Below are positions 16,771-25,964 of a stretch of DNA of 64,000 nucleotides, piece by piece. A model generated the notes under the pieces. It made no database searches, was not told the origin of the DNA, and saw nothing but the letters and a program-made list of their open reading frames with translations. Each line of letters starts with the position of its first letter. The stretch's first letter is position 1. The stretch comes from HXMU1420-2 sp034670145 (GTDB taxonomy: Bacteria; Pseudomonadota; Alphaproteobacteria; Rhodobacterales; Rhodobacteraceae). The translations under genes and the position numbers were made by a program. Location: NCBI GenBank assembly GCA_034670145.1, contig JAXMOA010000020.1, forward strand, positions 51,680-115,679, in the 5' to 3' direction.

Positions 16771-18392
16771 TGGCAGAGCGGCTATATCTATACGACACCA
16801 CCTTGCGGGATGGCCAACAGACCCAGGGCGTGCAGTTTTCGACGGCAGAGAAGCAGCAGATTGCCGCGGCTTTGGATGCGCTGGGGCTGGACTATATCGA
16901 AGGGGGCTGGCCAGGCGCGAACCCCACCGACAGTGCGTTTTTCGACGAGGTGCCCCAGACCCGCGCGCGGATGACGGCATTCGGAATGACCAAGCGATCC
17001 GGGCGGTCTGCGGAAAATGACGATGTGCTGGCGGCGGTTCTGAATGCGGGCACAGGCAGCGTCTGTCTGGTGGGCAAGAGCCATGATTACCATGTGACCA
17101 AGGCGTTGGGCATTTCGCTGGAGGAGAACCTGGAGAATATTCGCGCCTCGATGGCGCATATTGTCGGGCAGGGCCGCGAAGCCTTGTTTGATGCCGAACA
17201 CTTCTTTGACGGGTATCGCGACAATCCGGATTATGCGGTGGCGGCTTTGCAGGCCGCCCTGGACGGTGGGGCGCGGTGGGTTGTGTTGTGCGACACCAAT
17301 GGCGGCACGCTGCCGGGGGATATCGGGCGCATCACCAAAGCGGTGATCGAGGCCGGTGTTCCGGGTGAGAAACTGGGCATACACACCCATAATGACACGG
17401 AAAATGCCGTGGCCGGGACTCTGGCGGCGGTGGATGCGGGGGCGCGCCAGATCCAGGGCACGCTGAACGGATTGGGCGAGCGGTGTGGCAATGCCAACCT
17501 GACCTCGATCATCCCGACCTTGCTGTTGAAAGAGCCCTACAAAAGCCGGTTTGAAACGGGCATCCCTGCGGCGGGATTGACAGGTTTGGTCAAGGTCAGC
17601 CGGATGCTGGACGACATTCTGAACCGTGTGCCGCAGAAACAGGCGGCCTATGTCGGCGCCAGCGCCTTTGCGCATAAGGCGGGGCTGCATGCCAGCGCGA
17701 TCCTCAAGGACCCGTCGACCTATGAGCATGTGCCGCCCGAAGCGGTGGGGAACAGTCGGATTGTGCCGATGTCCAATCAGGCCGGTCAGTCCAACCTGCG
17801 CAGTCGCCTGGCCGATGCGGGCCTGCAGGTGGCCAAGGGGGAGCCTGCGCTTGGGCGTATTCTGGACCGGGTCAAGCAAAAGGAAGATCAGGGCTATGCC
17901 TATGATTCCGCGCAGGCCAGTTTCGAGTTGTTGGCGCGTGAGGAGCTGAACCTGCTGACGGATCCTTTCGAGGTGGAACGGTATCGGGTGATCTCGGAAC
18001 GGCGGCGCAATGCGCGCGGGCAGGTTGTGGTTGAATCCGAGGCGGTGGTGACGTTGCAGTTTCTGGATGGCAGCAAACGCACCGGGTATTTCAAGAATGA
18101 ACACCCGCAGGATTTGCAGGACGCGGGGCCGGTTCATGCCCTGTGGCAGGCGATCCGGCGTGATCTGGGTCCTTATCAGGCCTTGGTGGATGATACACGG
18201 CTGACGGATTTTCGGGTGCGTATCACCAATGGCGGCACCGAGGCGGTTACCCGCGTGATCATAGATTTCGAAGACGGGCACGGCAAACGCTGGTCGACTG
18301 TTGGGGTATCGCCGAACATCGTGGATGCCTCTTTTGAGGCGCTGCTGGATGCGATCCGGTGGAAGCTGACCTGTGCCGAGCCGCCGCAGTGA
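16770..18392 (+). CDS. cimA: Citramalate synthase
   Basis: A 540-residue member of the isopropylmalate/homocitrate synthase family. The N-terminal LYDTTLRDGQQTQGVQFS carries the metal-binding Asp and catalytic Arg, the second signature is GTLNGLGERCGNANL, and IHTHNDTENAVA holds the metal-binding His pair. A C-terminal LeuA allosteric domain spans about residues 405-530. The form starting with GQQTQG is CimA, which condenses pyruvate and acetyl-CoA to (R)-citramalate for threonine-independent isoleucine synthesis. It overlaps the cysS stop codon. Confidence 0.93.
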   Translation: MAERLYLYDTTLRDGQQTQGVQFSTAEKQQIAAALDALGLDYIEGGWPGANPTDSAFFDEVPQTRARMTAFGMTKRSGRSAENDDVLAAVLNAGTGSVCLVGKSHDYHVTKALGISLEENLENIRASMAHIVGQGREALFDAEHFFDGYRDNPDYAVAALQAALDGGARWVVLCDTNGGTLPGDIGRITKAVIEAGVPGEKLGIHTHNDTENAVAGTLAAVDAGARQIQGTLNGLGERCGNANLTSIIPTLLLKEPYKSRFETGIPAAGLTGLVKVSRMLDDILNRVPQKQAAYVGASAFAHKAGLHASAILKDPSTYEHVPPEAVGNSRIVPMSNQAGQSNLRSRLADAGLQVAKGEPALGRILDRVKQKEDQGYAYDSAQASFELLAREELNLLTDPFEVERYRVISERRRNARGQVVVESEAVVTLQFLDGSKRTGYFKNEHPQDLQDAGPVHALWQAIRRDLGPYQALVDDTRLTDFRVRITNGGTEAVTRVIIDFEDGHGKRWSTVGVSPNIVDASFEALLDAIRWKLTCAEPPQ

Positions 18393-18448
18393 CGGGCAGA
18401 GGTTGGCGATTGAGCGCACGGCCTGCGGTCGGGTTTGAGGTGTGAAGT

Positions 18449-19441
18449 TTGCTGTATAATGTGCTGTTTTTTATTGTTTTATGTGGCATTGTTACGTTTT
18501 GCATCGCGCTTGCCTTGATCCTGTCGCAGCGCCCGCGTGCGTTGGATGGCGTCGGTGGTTTGGCCTTTGATCGGATTGATCGGAGCGCTGCCATGCCGCC
18601 GCTGGATGATGCGCGTTTTGAACGGGGCACCTATGCGGCGCTGGATGGTCAATCGCGGCTGGTGACCCGGGTGACGGGCGCGGGGGCTGAGGCGCCGTTG
18701 ATCGTGATGGTGCATGGATCAGGTTGGCATGGGGCACAGTTTGACCGGTTGGCCTGGGCGCTGCGCGATGTTGCAGAGATCCGGGCGGTGACGTTGCGCG
18801 GACATGGGGAAGCGCCAGAGCGCCGGGGCGATGTGGACTACATCGGCCAGCTGGAGGATGATCTGGCGGCTCTGATCCGGGCGGAAGGTGGTGCGCGGCG
18901 GGTCTATTTGTTGGGCCATTCCTCGGGCGGGGGGCTGGTGATCCGGTTTGCGGGTGGCGCGCATCGGGGGTTGATCGACAGGGCCATCTTGCTGGCGCCT
19001 TTTCTGCATCACGCGGCGCCGACGGCCCGGGAAAATGCGGGGGGCTGGGCGCATGTGCTGACGCGTCGCATCATTGGTCTGAGCATGTTGAACAGCCTGG
19101 GCATTCACCGTCTGGATCATCTGAAGATCATACAGTTTGCCTTTCCCAAATCCGTTCTGGAGGGGCCAGAGGGGCGATTTGCGACACAATCTTATAGTTG
19201 GCGGTTGAACCTGTCCTTTGCGCCGCGCCGGAATTATCTGGGGGATATCGCAAAATTGCCGCGCTTTTTGCTGGTGGCCGGTGCCGAGGATGAGGCGTTT
19301 CAGGCGAAGGTGTATCAACCCACGATGGAGCCTGTGACCGCGTCGGGGCAATATGTTTTACTGGATGGCGTCGGGCATCTGGATGTTGTGGATGTGCCGG
19401 GCACTCAGGCGTCAATTCGGGAGTTTTTGCAGGATGAATGA
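18449..19441 (+). CDS. Alpha/beta hydrolase with N-terminal membrane anchor
   Basis: About 330 residues from TTG 18449, or 326 from GTG 18461. An N-terminal hydrophobic helix (VLFFIVLCGIVTFCIALALI) anchors it in the membrane. The alpha/beta hydrolase fold follows, with oxyanion motif MVHGSGWHG, nucleophile elbow LLGHSSGGG (Ser), acidic residue in VAGAEDEAF and catalytic His in LDGVGHLDVVD. It belongs to the serine aminopeptidase/lysophospholipase-like group; the substrate is unknown. It overlaps the next gene by 8 bases. Confidence 0.85.
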   Translation: MLYNVLFFIVLCGIVTFCIALALILSQRPRALDGVGGLAFDRIDRSAAMPPLDDARFERGTYAALDGQSRLVTRVTGAGAEAPLIVMVHGSGWHGAQFDRLAWALRDVAEIRAVTLRGHGEAPERRGDVDYIGQLEDDLAALIRAEGGARRVYLLGHSSGGGLVIRFAGGAHRGLIDRAILLAPFLHHAAPTARENAGGWAHVLTRRIIGLSMLNSLGIHRLDHLKIIQFAFPKSVLEGPEGRFATQSYSWRLNLSFAPRRNYLGDIAKLPRFLLVAGAEDEAFQAKVYQPTMEPVTASGQYVLLDGVGHLDVVDVPGTQASIREFLQDE

Positions 19442-20198
19442 TGGCGTTGCGGCCTGCGCCGCCCTGGTTGAACGGGCCGATCCGGTGCGGTTTCGGGCCG
19501 CGATGGCCGCGCCGGTTGCGGCGCGTTCGACCCTGTTTCCGTTGTATGCGTTCAATGTGGAAGTGGCCCGTGCGCCCTGGGTGACGAATGAGGCGATGAT
19601 CGCTGAAATGCGGTTGCAGTGGTGGCGCGATGTGCTGGAAGAAATCGCATCTGGCGGCGATGTGCGCCGGCATGAGGTGGCAACACCGCTGGCCGGGGTT
19701 CTGGCGGCCGAGGATGCCCGCCGTTTGGATGAGCTGGTGGCTGTAAGGGTTTGGGATATATACTCAGATCCGTTTCCGGATGCGCAGGCGCTGAGCCGTT
19801 ACATCGACCATACGACCGGGCATTTGATGTGGACGGCCGCGCGTATTTTGGGTGCCAGCGACGAGACGATGGTGCGCGATTATGCGGCGGCGGCGGGTCT
19901 GGCCAGTTGGTTCTTGTCCGTTCCCGAGTGGCTGGCACGGGGGCATCATCCGTTGCCGGATGCGGACCCTGCCGCGATTGCCGGGCTTGCGGGGGCGGCG
20001 ATGGCACGACTGAAGACGGTGCGCAGCGCTGCCATCCAGGGACCGGCGCGGGCCGCGTTGTTGCCTGGGGCGTATACGCGCTATGTTTTGAAACGGGCTG
20101 CGCGTATGCCCGAGCGTGTCCTGAACGGCACGCTGACGCCAAGCCCGGCGCGCGGCACGGCCCAATTGATGTGGCAATCTGCGACCGGGCGGCTTTGA
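19434..20198 (+). CDS. Squalene/phytoene synthase family protein (NDUFAF6-like)
   Basis: A 254-residue all-alpha protein of the squalene/phytoene synthase fold: FPLYAFNVEVARAPW near the N-terminus, then MRLQWWRDVLEEI, and YIDHTTGHLMWTAARILG in the middle. The two Asp-rich motifs of true prenyl synthases are incomplete (WWRDVLEE instead of DxxxD), and no carotenoid genes are adjacent. It therefore looks like the stand-alone alphaproteobacterial group related to mitochondrial NDUFAF6, a complex I assembly factor. That functional link is inference. ATG 19434 overlaps the upstream stop codon. Confidence 0.8.
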   Translation: MNDGVAACAALVERADPVRFRAAMAAPVAARSTLFPLYAFNVEVARAPWVTNEAMIAEMRLQWWRDVLEEIASGGDVRRHEVATPLAGVLAAEDARRLDELVAVRVWDIYSDPFPDAQALSRYIDHTTGHLMWTAARILGASDETMVRDYAAAAGLASWFLSVPEWLARGHHPLPDADPAAIAGLAGAAMARLKTVRSAAIQGPARAALLPGAYTRYVLKRAARMPERVLNGTLTPSPARGTAQLMWQSATGRL

Positions 20199-20292
20199 CG
20201 GCGGGGCCTGACGGAGCCGGGTCAGTTAGATCCGGGCGCGGCCTGCGCGCTCGGGTCTGTTTGTGCGGCGGCGCGCTGCGCCGGATCAGGGA

Positions 20293-21153
20293 TTAGCCGA
20301 CAAAGGCCTTTTCAACCACGTATTCTGCCGGCTCGGAGTTTGCGCCTTCGCGCAGGCCGAAGTCATCCAGCAGCGTTTTCATATCCGTGTTGAAGGCGAG
20401 CGATCCACAGACCATGCCCCGGTCGGTTTCTGGCGAAATGCCGTCGATCCCCAGATCGCGGAACACTGTGCCGTCCTGCAACAAGGTGGTGATCCGGCCC
20501 ATCTTTGGGCTCTGTTCGCGGGTGGTTGTGGGGTAGTAGAGGATCTTGTCCGCAAAGCCGGGCCCCATCAGTTCGGCCAGCATTTCGTCTTGGCGGATGT
20601 CTTCGATCAGGCGGCGGCCATACTCCAGCTCGGCCACATCGCGGCAGGTATGGGTGATGATGACCTGTTCATAGTTTTCATAGGTCGCCGGTTCCCGCAG
20701 CAGGGAGGCAAATGGCGCGAACCCTGTGCCGGTCGCAAAGAACCACAAGCGTTTGCCGGGCAGCAATGCGTCATGCACCAATGTGCCCACCGGTTTGGGG
20801 CGCAGGATGATCTGGTCGCCGGGCTGGATATGCTGCAGCTTTGAGGTCAGCGGCCCGTCTGGCACCTTGATCGAATAGAACTCCAATTCGTCATCCCAGG
20901 CCGGTGACGCGATGGAATAGGCGCGCAACAGGGGTTTCTGGCGCCCGGTCTTTGGGTCCGGGTCGCCCATCAGGCCAATCATCACGAATTCGCCCGAGCG
21001 GAACCGCAACGAGGCCGGGCGTGTCACGCGGAACGAAAACAGCTGATCGGTCCAATGCTGCACCTGGGTTACGGTCTGGGCATCGGGCAAGGTGGGCACC
21101 TTGCGGGCGGGTGTGTCTGTTGTGGGATCGGGCACTGGGCGCATCTCGGTCAT
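20293..21153 (-). CDS. fpr: Ferredoxin--NADP reductase
   Basis: A 286-residue flavoprotein. The FAD-binding motif is LRAYSIASP (R-x-Y-S), pyrophosphate binding is in GTLVHDALLPG, the NADP-binding Gly-rich motif is FATGTGFAPFASLLRE, and the end is the bacterial-type YVVEKAFVG. It moves electrons between NADPH and ferredoxin or flavodoxin in the cytoplasm. It is the last gene of the leftward sulfur-assimilation block and is well placed to supply reduced ferredoxin to the CysI-type reductase (inference from context). Confidence 0.93.
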   Translation of the reverse strand: MTEMRPVPDPTTDTPARKVPTLPDAQTVTQVQHWTDQLFSFRVTRPASLRFRSGEFVMIGLMGDPDPKTGRQKPLLRAYSIASPAWDDELEFYSIKVPDGPLTSKLQHIQPGDQIILRPKPVGTLVHDALLPGKRLWFFATGTGFAPFASLLREPATYENYEQVIITHTCRDVAELEYGRRLIEDIRQDEMLAELMGPGFADKILYYPTTTREQSPKMGRITTLLQDGTVFRDLGIDGISPETDRGMVCGSLAFNTDMKTLLDDFGLREGANSEPAEYVVEKAFVG

Positions 21154-21221
21154 GAGGAATTGCCGCTCTGGATGAACGGCACCTTTTATTAAGGGGGATT
21201 GGGAGAGAGGTGAAGTGGGAC

Positions 21222-21593
21222 TTAGCCGCGCAGCCGGGATTGGTAGTCGTTAGACTGCCAGTCGGCCCGGTCAAGCCATTGGTCCTGTGGCTGGCGGGCG
21301 GCGAGCGTGTCGTCAATCTGAACCTCGTCAAACCCGGATCGGCGGGCCATGGCATATTGATCTGCCAGCACATGGCCGTGCGCCCGCAACCGCCCGTCAT
21401 ACCCTAACAGGCGCAGGCGGCGCGCCAGGGTAAAGCCACGCCCGTCTGCGAAACTGGGAAAATGAATGCGGATCATTTTCACGGTCGGGGCCAGGGCCAA
21501 TGTGTGCACATCCGCATCCGGGGCCAGGTCCAGGCCCTGTGTGCCGTCCCAGGTATCGGGGCCAAAGCCCGTGTCGGTCACGATCACGCTCAT
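21222..21593 (-). CDS. DUF934 family protein
   Basis: A 123-residue protein with DUF934 hallmarks: an IHFPSFADGRGFTLARRLR core, RLRAHGHVLADQYAMARRSGFDEVQ and a C-terminal SNDYQSRLRG. It sits in the sulfate-reduction operon in the same place as in many proteobacteria. Its biochemical function is not established; it is often described as an oxidoreductase-associated or cysteine-biosynthesis accessory protein. The start at 21593 overlaps the cysH stop by 4 bases. Confidence 0.88.
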   Translation of the reverse strand: MSVIVTDTGFGPDTWDGTQGLDLAPDADVHTLALAPTVKMIRIHFPSFADGRGFTLARRLRLLGYDGRLRAHGHVLADQYAMARRSGFDEVQIDDTLAARQPQDQWLDRADWQSNDYQSRLRG

Positions 21594-22360
21594 GCTGTCT
21601 CTCCTATCCGTACCATGCGGCCATTTACGAAATGGATGCCGCATTCTTCCTTGTCTTCGCCACGCCAGCGTCCGGCGCGGGGGTCTTCGCCGGCGGCCAC
21701 GGGGGATGTGCAGGGGATGCACCCGATCGAGGGGTATCCCTGTGCCACCATCGGGTGACGGGGCAGGCGGTTTTCGTCCATGTAGGTTTTGATGTCTTCC
21801 GGGGTCCAATGGGCCAGCGGATTGATCTTGATCCGGTTGGCGTTTGGGCCGGTTTCGGTTTCGACCTCGAAAAAGCCAAGCGCCTGGCGGGTGCCGCCCT
21901 GAAACCGTTTGCGTCCGGTGATCCAGCCGTCAAAGCCGGTCAGGGCGTTTTGCAGCGGTTCCACCTTGCGCAGGGTGCAGCAGGCGTCGGTGTCGCGTTT
22001 GTGCAGGGTCGCATCCGAGTCGCGTGCGGCGATTTCAAGGTGTTTGGCGCGAATGATGCGCAGATCCTGAAGGCCCAGACGCTCGGCCAGTTCCTGTTGA
22101 TAGACCAGCGTTTCGGTGAACAGCATGTTGGTGTCGACAAACAACACCGGCGTGTCCGGGCGGCTGACGGCCATCATGTGCAACAGCACGACCGATTCCG
22201 CCCCAAAGCTGGAGACCAAACCGACCTTGCCCATATGGTGGACCGCATGATCCATCACATCGGTGGCCGAATGGTGGCGAAAGCGCTGGTTCAGCTGTGA
22301 AACCCGCTGTTGGGCGGAGTTCGGTGGCTGATGAGGGGGCGTTTCCCGTGGGTGTGTCAT
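21590..22360 (-). CDS. cysH: Adenylyl-/phosphoadenylyl-sulfate reductase
   Basis: A 256-residue reductase of the CysH family. The PAPS-reductase core shows LVSSFGAESVVLLHM and VDTNMLFTETL. The iron-sulfur Cys pairs are present as DACCTLRKV and the C-terminal GCIPCTSPV, with the catalytic Cys in EECGIHF. The two CC/CxxC pairs indicate a [4Fe-4S] enzyme, as in plant-type assimilatory APS reductases. It makes sulfite for CysI. Confidence 0.92.
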   Translation of the reverse strand: MTHPRETPPHQPPNSAQQRVSQLNQRFRHHSATDVMDHAVHHMGKVGLVSSFGAESVVLLHMMAVSRPDTPVLFVDTNMLFTETLVYQQELAERLGLQDLRIIRAKHLEIAARDSDATLHKRDTDACCTLRKVEPLQNALTGFDGWITGRKRFQGGTRQALGFFEVETETGPNANRIKINPLAHWTPEDIKTYMDENRLPRHPMVAQGYPSIGCIPCTSPVAAGEDPRAGRWRGEDKEECGIHFVNGRMVRIGETA

Positions 22361-22366
22361 ATCGAG

Positions 22367-24034
22367 TTACTCGGCCGCCATGGGCTGTTTTTCGGGATAA
22401 AGCGCGGCCTTGAAAGGAGAGATCCCAAGCCGGCGGTAGGTGTCGAGGAAGGTCTCGGCCGGGTCCTGGCGCAGGTCCAGATAGGCGTAGACCAGACGCT
22501 CGATGGCTGGCACGATCTCTTCTGCCGAAAAGCCGGGCCCGGCGCGTTCGCCCAGCGCCGCATCCTGCGTGGCCGAGCCGCCAAGCGTGATCTGGTAGTT
22601 CTCGACCCCCGCGCGGTCCAGGCCGAGGATGCCGATATGGCCGACATGGTGGTGTCCGCAGGCATTGATACAGCCCGAGATCTTGATTTGCAGCGGGCCG
22701 ACATCGTGTTCCAGTTTGAGCGCGTCAAAGCGGGTTGCGATTTCTTGTGCGATCGGGATGGAGCGGGCCGTGGCCAGGGCGCAATAGTCCATGCCGGGGC
22801 AGGCGATGATGTCAGAGATCAGGCCGATGTTGGCCGTGGCCAGGCCTGCGGCCTTGAGTTCGGCATGGAGCTGGGGCAGGTGGCGTTTGTGGACATGGGG
22901 CAGGATGACGTTTTGTTCGTGGCTGATGCGCAGCTCGTCATGGCCGTAGCGTTCTGCCAGATCCGCCAGAACGCGCATTTGCGCGGCGGTGGCATCGCCC
23001 GGGGTGGCGCCATGCGCCTTGAGCGAGACGGTCACGATGGCATAGCCGGCGGCGCGGTGGTCGGCCAGGTTTGTGTCGCTCCAGGCGCGAAAGACCGGGG
23101 CTGCGTCATAGGCGGTCTGATAGGCGGCGGTCTGGGCCGTTTCGAACGCAGGCGGGGCAAACATCTGTTGGATCCCATCCAGCTGGGCCTGATCAACCCC
23201 GGTGAACTGCGCCTTGCGCAGGGTGAATTCACGCTCGACCTCGGTACGCAGGTTGTCGAGGCCGAATTCATGCACCAGGATCTTGATGCGGGCCTTATAT
23301 TTGTTGTCGCGCCGGCCGATGACGTTCCAGACGGCGACGGTGGCCTCCAGATAGGGCAAGAGGTCTTCGCCCGAGATGAATTCGGCCAGGACCTTGCCGA
23401 TCATCGGGGTGCGGCCCATGCCGCCGCCGACCAGAACCTGATATCCGATTTGGCCGTCTTGTTTGACGATGCGCAGTCCGATGTCATGGGCCGCCGTCAC
23501 CGCCCGGTCATTTGGTGAGCCGGTGATGGCGATCTTGAACTTGCGCGGCATGAACTGGAATTCGGGGTGATCGGTGGACCATTGGCGCAGCAGCTCGGCC
23601 ACGGGGCGTGGGTCGGCGATTTCATCGGCTGCGGCGCCGGCGAAATGGTCTGCGGTCACATTGCGGATCGTGTTGCCCGAGGTTTGGATGGCGTGCATAT
23701 CGACCTGGGCCAAAGCATCCAGCATATCGGGGACGTCGCGCAATTTGGGCCAGTTGTACTGGATGTTCTGGCGGGTGGTGAAATGGCCATAGCCTTTGTC
23801 CCATTTCTCGGCCAGCAGGGCCAGCTGGCGCATTTGTGCGCCGTTGAGCGTGCCATAGGGGATTGCCACGCGCAGCATATAGGCATGCAGTTGCAGATAG
23901 AGGCCGTTCATCAGACGCAGGGGTTTGAATTCGTCTTCCGTGAGGGAGCCGTCAATACGGCGTTCGACCTGGGCGCGGAACTGTGCGTTGCGTTCGGCAA
24001 GGAAGTCGCGATCGAATTTTGAATACTGGTACAT
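22367..24034 (-). CDS. cysI: Sulfite reductase hemoprotein, ferredoxin-dependent type
   Basis: A 555-residue nitrite/sulfite reductase. It has two half-domains and the siroheme/[4Fe-4S] signatures CPGMDYC and SGCINACGHHHVGHIG. Other family blocks are GHFTTRQNIQYNWP and QVLVGGGMGRTPMIGK. It carries out six-electron reduction of sulfite to sulfide for cysteine synthesis. No CysJ flavoprotein is present nearby, so ferredoxin reduced by the neighbouring Fpr is the likely donor. cysH follows 6 bases downstream. Confidence 0.93.
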   Translation of the reverse strand: MYQYSKFDRDFLAERNAQFRAQVERRIDGSLTEDEFKPLRLMNGLYLQLHAYMLRVAIPYGTLNGAQMRQLALLAEKWDKGYGHFTTRQNIQYNWPKLRDVPDMLDALAQVDMHAIQTSGNTIRNVTADHFAGAAADEIADPRPVAELLRQWSTDHPEFQFMPRKFKIAITGSPNDRAVTAAHDIGLRIVKQDGQIGYQVLVGGGMGRTPMIGKVLAEFISGEDLLPYLEATVAVWNVIGRRDNKYKARIKILVHEFGLDNLRTEVEREFTLRKAQFTGVDQAQLDGIQQMFAPPAFETAQTAAYQTAYDAAPVFRAWSDTNLADHRAAGYAIVTVSLKAHGATPGDATAAQMRVLADLAERYGHDELRISHEQNVILPHVHKRHLPQLHAELKAAGLATANIGLISDIIACPGMDYCALATARSIPIAQEIATRFDALKLEHDVGPLQIKISGCINACGHHHVGHIGILGLDRAGVENYQITLGGSATQDAALGERAGPGFSAEEIVPAIERLVYAYLDLRQDPAETFLDTYRRLGISPFKAALYPEKQPMAAE

Positions 24035-24125
24035 GGGTGGGCCTTTCAGAAGAGAGCCTGAAGCAGAGACGTGCCTGTGGTTTGGGCAGCGGGTGCCGCG
24101 CCTGGCGGGGGCTTATGCGGGGCGC

Positions 24126-24425
24126 TCAGAGCCCTGCCTGTTTCCCGTGGTGGTAGTTCGAGGGGCCGGTGCGGCGAAAATCCTCGCGGAAGTGCACGGG
24201 TTGGGGGCCATCCGGGCCGGGGGCCATATCTGCCAGGTAGGCGCCGACCAGCTTGCCGGGCTGTTGTTCTGCGAACAACAGGCGCAATTGGGCGTGGGCC
24301 TCGTCCTCGATCAGTTCGGCCTGGGACAGGTCCCGCGACCAGCGGTCATCGGCGGTCAGATAGATCACGTCGCCTTCGAGCAGATCGGTTGCGGTGACAA
24401 TTTTGGGGGTGAAGGCTTTGGGCAT
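24126..24425 (-). CDS. DUF2849 family protein
   Basis: A 99-residue soluble protein starting MPKAFTPKIVTATDLLEGDV, then VIYLTADDRWSRDLSQAELI and a C-terminal REDFRRTGPSNYHHG. This is the small DUF2849 protein found between cysG and cysI in alphaproteobacteria. Its position points to an accessory role in sulfite reductase or siroheme function; no activity is known. Its start overlaps the cysG stop by one base. Confidence 0.88.
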   Translation of the reverse strand: MPKAFTPKIVTATDLLEGDVIYLTADDRWSRDLSQAELIEDEAHAQLRLLFAEQQPGKLVGAYLADMAPGPDGPQPVHFREDFRRTGPSNYHHGKQAGL

Positions 24426-25819
24426 CAGAGCATTCCTTCTTCTTTGAGCGTGTCGGAAATGGCCGAAACGGCGTTTGGTTTCAGGCCAAACAAGGTCAGG
24501 GCGGGGCCGGTGATATCGGCCAGGGCCAGGTCGTGGGCCAGGTGGCCCAGGGTGGTGGCGATCACGTGTTGATCGGGCAGCGAGGCGTTTGCCACAATGG
24601 TGACCGGGGTTGAGGGCGAGGCGCCAAACATCATCAGCCGGCCCTGGATAAAGCGGGCGGCCTTTTTGCCCATGTAGATCGCCGCGACCTGCCCGGGTTG
24701 GGACAGGTCACGCCAGTCATGATCGGCAAAACCTTTCACGTCATGTCCCGTCAGCACGCGCAGGCCCGTGTTGCGGCCCCGCTGGGTCAGCGACTGGCCG
24801 ATCGCCGCCGCCGCCGCAGAGGCCGCAGTGATGCCCGGCACCACATGCCAGGTTATGCCGGCGGCGTCGCAGGCCTCGGTCTCTTCGTCGAGCCGGGCAA
24901 AGACGGTGGGATCGCCGCCTTTGAGGCGCACGACCTGCGCGCCCTGGCTGGCGTGTTCGACAATCGCGGTGTTGATATCGGTTTGCGGAGTCGAGCGGGC
25001 AAAGCCGCGTTTGCCCACATGTATCAGGGTGGCTTCGCGCCGGGCGAGTTCCAGAATGGCGGGGGGAACCAGCCCGTCATGGATCACGACGTCGGCCTCG
25101 TCCAGCGCCTTGCGGGCCTTGAGCGTCAGCAGTTCGGGGTCGCCCGGACCTGCGCCGACAAAGGCCACATGGCCCGGGCGGCTTTCGCGGCTCAGATGGC
25201 GGGCCAGCAGATCGTCCAGCGAGTCCTGGACCGCAGCTGAGCCGTCAGCAATCGCGCGCGGACCATCGTCAAAGTAATAGTCACGCCAGAAATCGCGGCG
25301 GGCGCGGCCAAAGGGCAGGGCCTCGGCCGCTTTGCGAAAGGATTTGCCGATACGGGCCAGCGCGCCCAGGGTGGGCGGCAGGCGGGCCTCCAGATCGGCC
25401 TTGATGGCGCGGGCCAACACTGGCGCTGCGCCCTCGGTGCCGATGGCGATGGTCACCGGGTCACGATCAACGATGGCCGGGGTGATGAAGGCGCTGTCGT
25501 GCAGGTTGTCGACTATGTTGACCAGCACCCCTTGGGCCCGGGCAAGCGCCGCTGTTCTGGCGTCTGTGTCCTCATCTTCGTCTGCGGCGTAAAACAGGGT
25601 TGCGCCGGTGACATCCTCTGAGGTCATGGGGCGGCGGATCAATCGGAGCTGGCCGGCGGTGGCCCATTCGATGATCTGGCTGTCCGGGTCGGGGGAAAAC
25701 ACGTCGATCTGTGCTTCGCTTTTGAGCAACAGGCGCAGTTTCGCCAGAGCGGCCTCTGCGCCGCCCGACACAACGATGCGGGTGTTGCGCGTCGACAGGA
25801 AGATCGGAAAGTGCTGCAT
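24425..25819 (-). CDS. cysG: Siroheme synthase (trifunctional CysG)
   Basis: A 464-residue fusion. The N-terminal half (about 1-200) is the Met8-type precorrin-2 dehydrogenase/ferrochelatase; its dinucleotide-binding loop is the divergent VVSGGAEAALAKLRLL, and TIAIGTEGAAPVLAR follows. The C-terminal half is uroporphyrinogen-III C-methyltransferase, with VGAGPGDPELLTLKA, HVGKRGF, RLKGGDPTVFAR and PGITAASAAAA. It produces siroheme for CysI and is the first gene of the leftward cys block, divergent from the Lrp regulator. Confidence 0.94.
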   Translation of the reverse strand: MQHFPIFLSTRNTRIVVSGGAEAALAKLRLLLKSEAQIDVFSPDPDSQIIEWATAGQLRLIRRPMTSEDVTGATLFYAADEDEDTDARTAALARAQGVLVNIVDNLHDSAFITPAIVDRDPVTIAIGTEGAAPVLARAIKADLEARLPPTLGALARIGKSFRKAAEALPFGRARRDFWRDYYFDDGPRAIADGSAAVQDSLDDLLARHLSRESRPGHVAFVGAGPGDPELLTLKARKALDEADVVIHDGLVPPAILELARREATLIHVGKRGFARSTPQTDINTAIVEHASQGAQVVRLKGGDPTVFARLDEETEACDAAGITWHVVPGITAASAAAAAIGQSLTQRGRNTGLRVLTGHDVKGFADHDWRDLSQPGQVAAIYMGKKAARFIQGRLMMFGASPSTPVTIVANASLPDQHVIATTLGHLAHDLALADITGPALTLFGLKPNAVSAISDTLKEEGML

Positions 25820-25860
25820 GACGGCTCCGGGGTTTGTTGCGTTGACTTTCCCGCAATATA

Positions 25861-25914
25861 GGAAAATGTTCTAACCAAGCGCCAGATGCGTGGGTGAATA
25901 AGGAAGTTTGTTCT
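25861..25914. promoter_or_regulatory. Repeated GGAA...TGTTCT motif, candidate operator between cysG and lrp-type gene
   Basis: GGAAAATGTTCT (25861-25872) and GGAAGTTTGTTCT (25902-25914) are similar direct repeats about 41 bases apart, roughly four helical turns. They lie in the 145-base region from which cysG and the Lrp/AsnC gene diverge. Phased AT-rich sites are typical for Lrp-family binding, so these may be autoregulatory and cys operator sites. Confidence 0.35.
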
Positions 25915-25964
25915 GATATGGCCGGTAAGTAGGACAGGCATGTCGAAAAGGTTGGAGAATTGGA

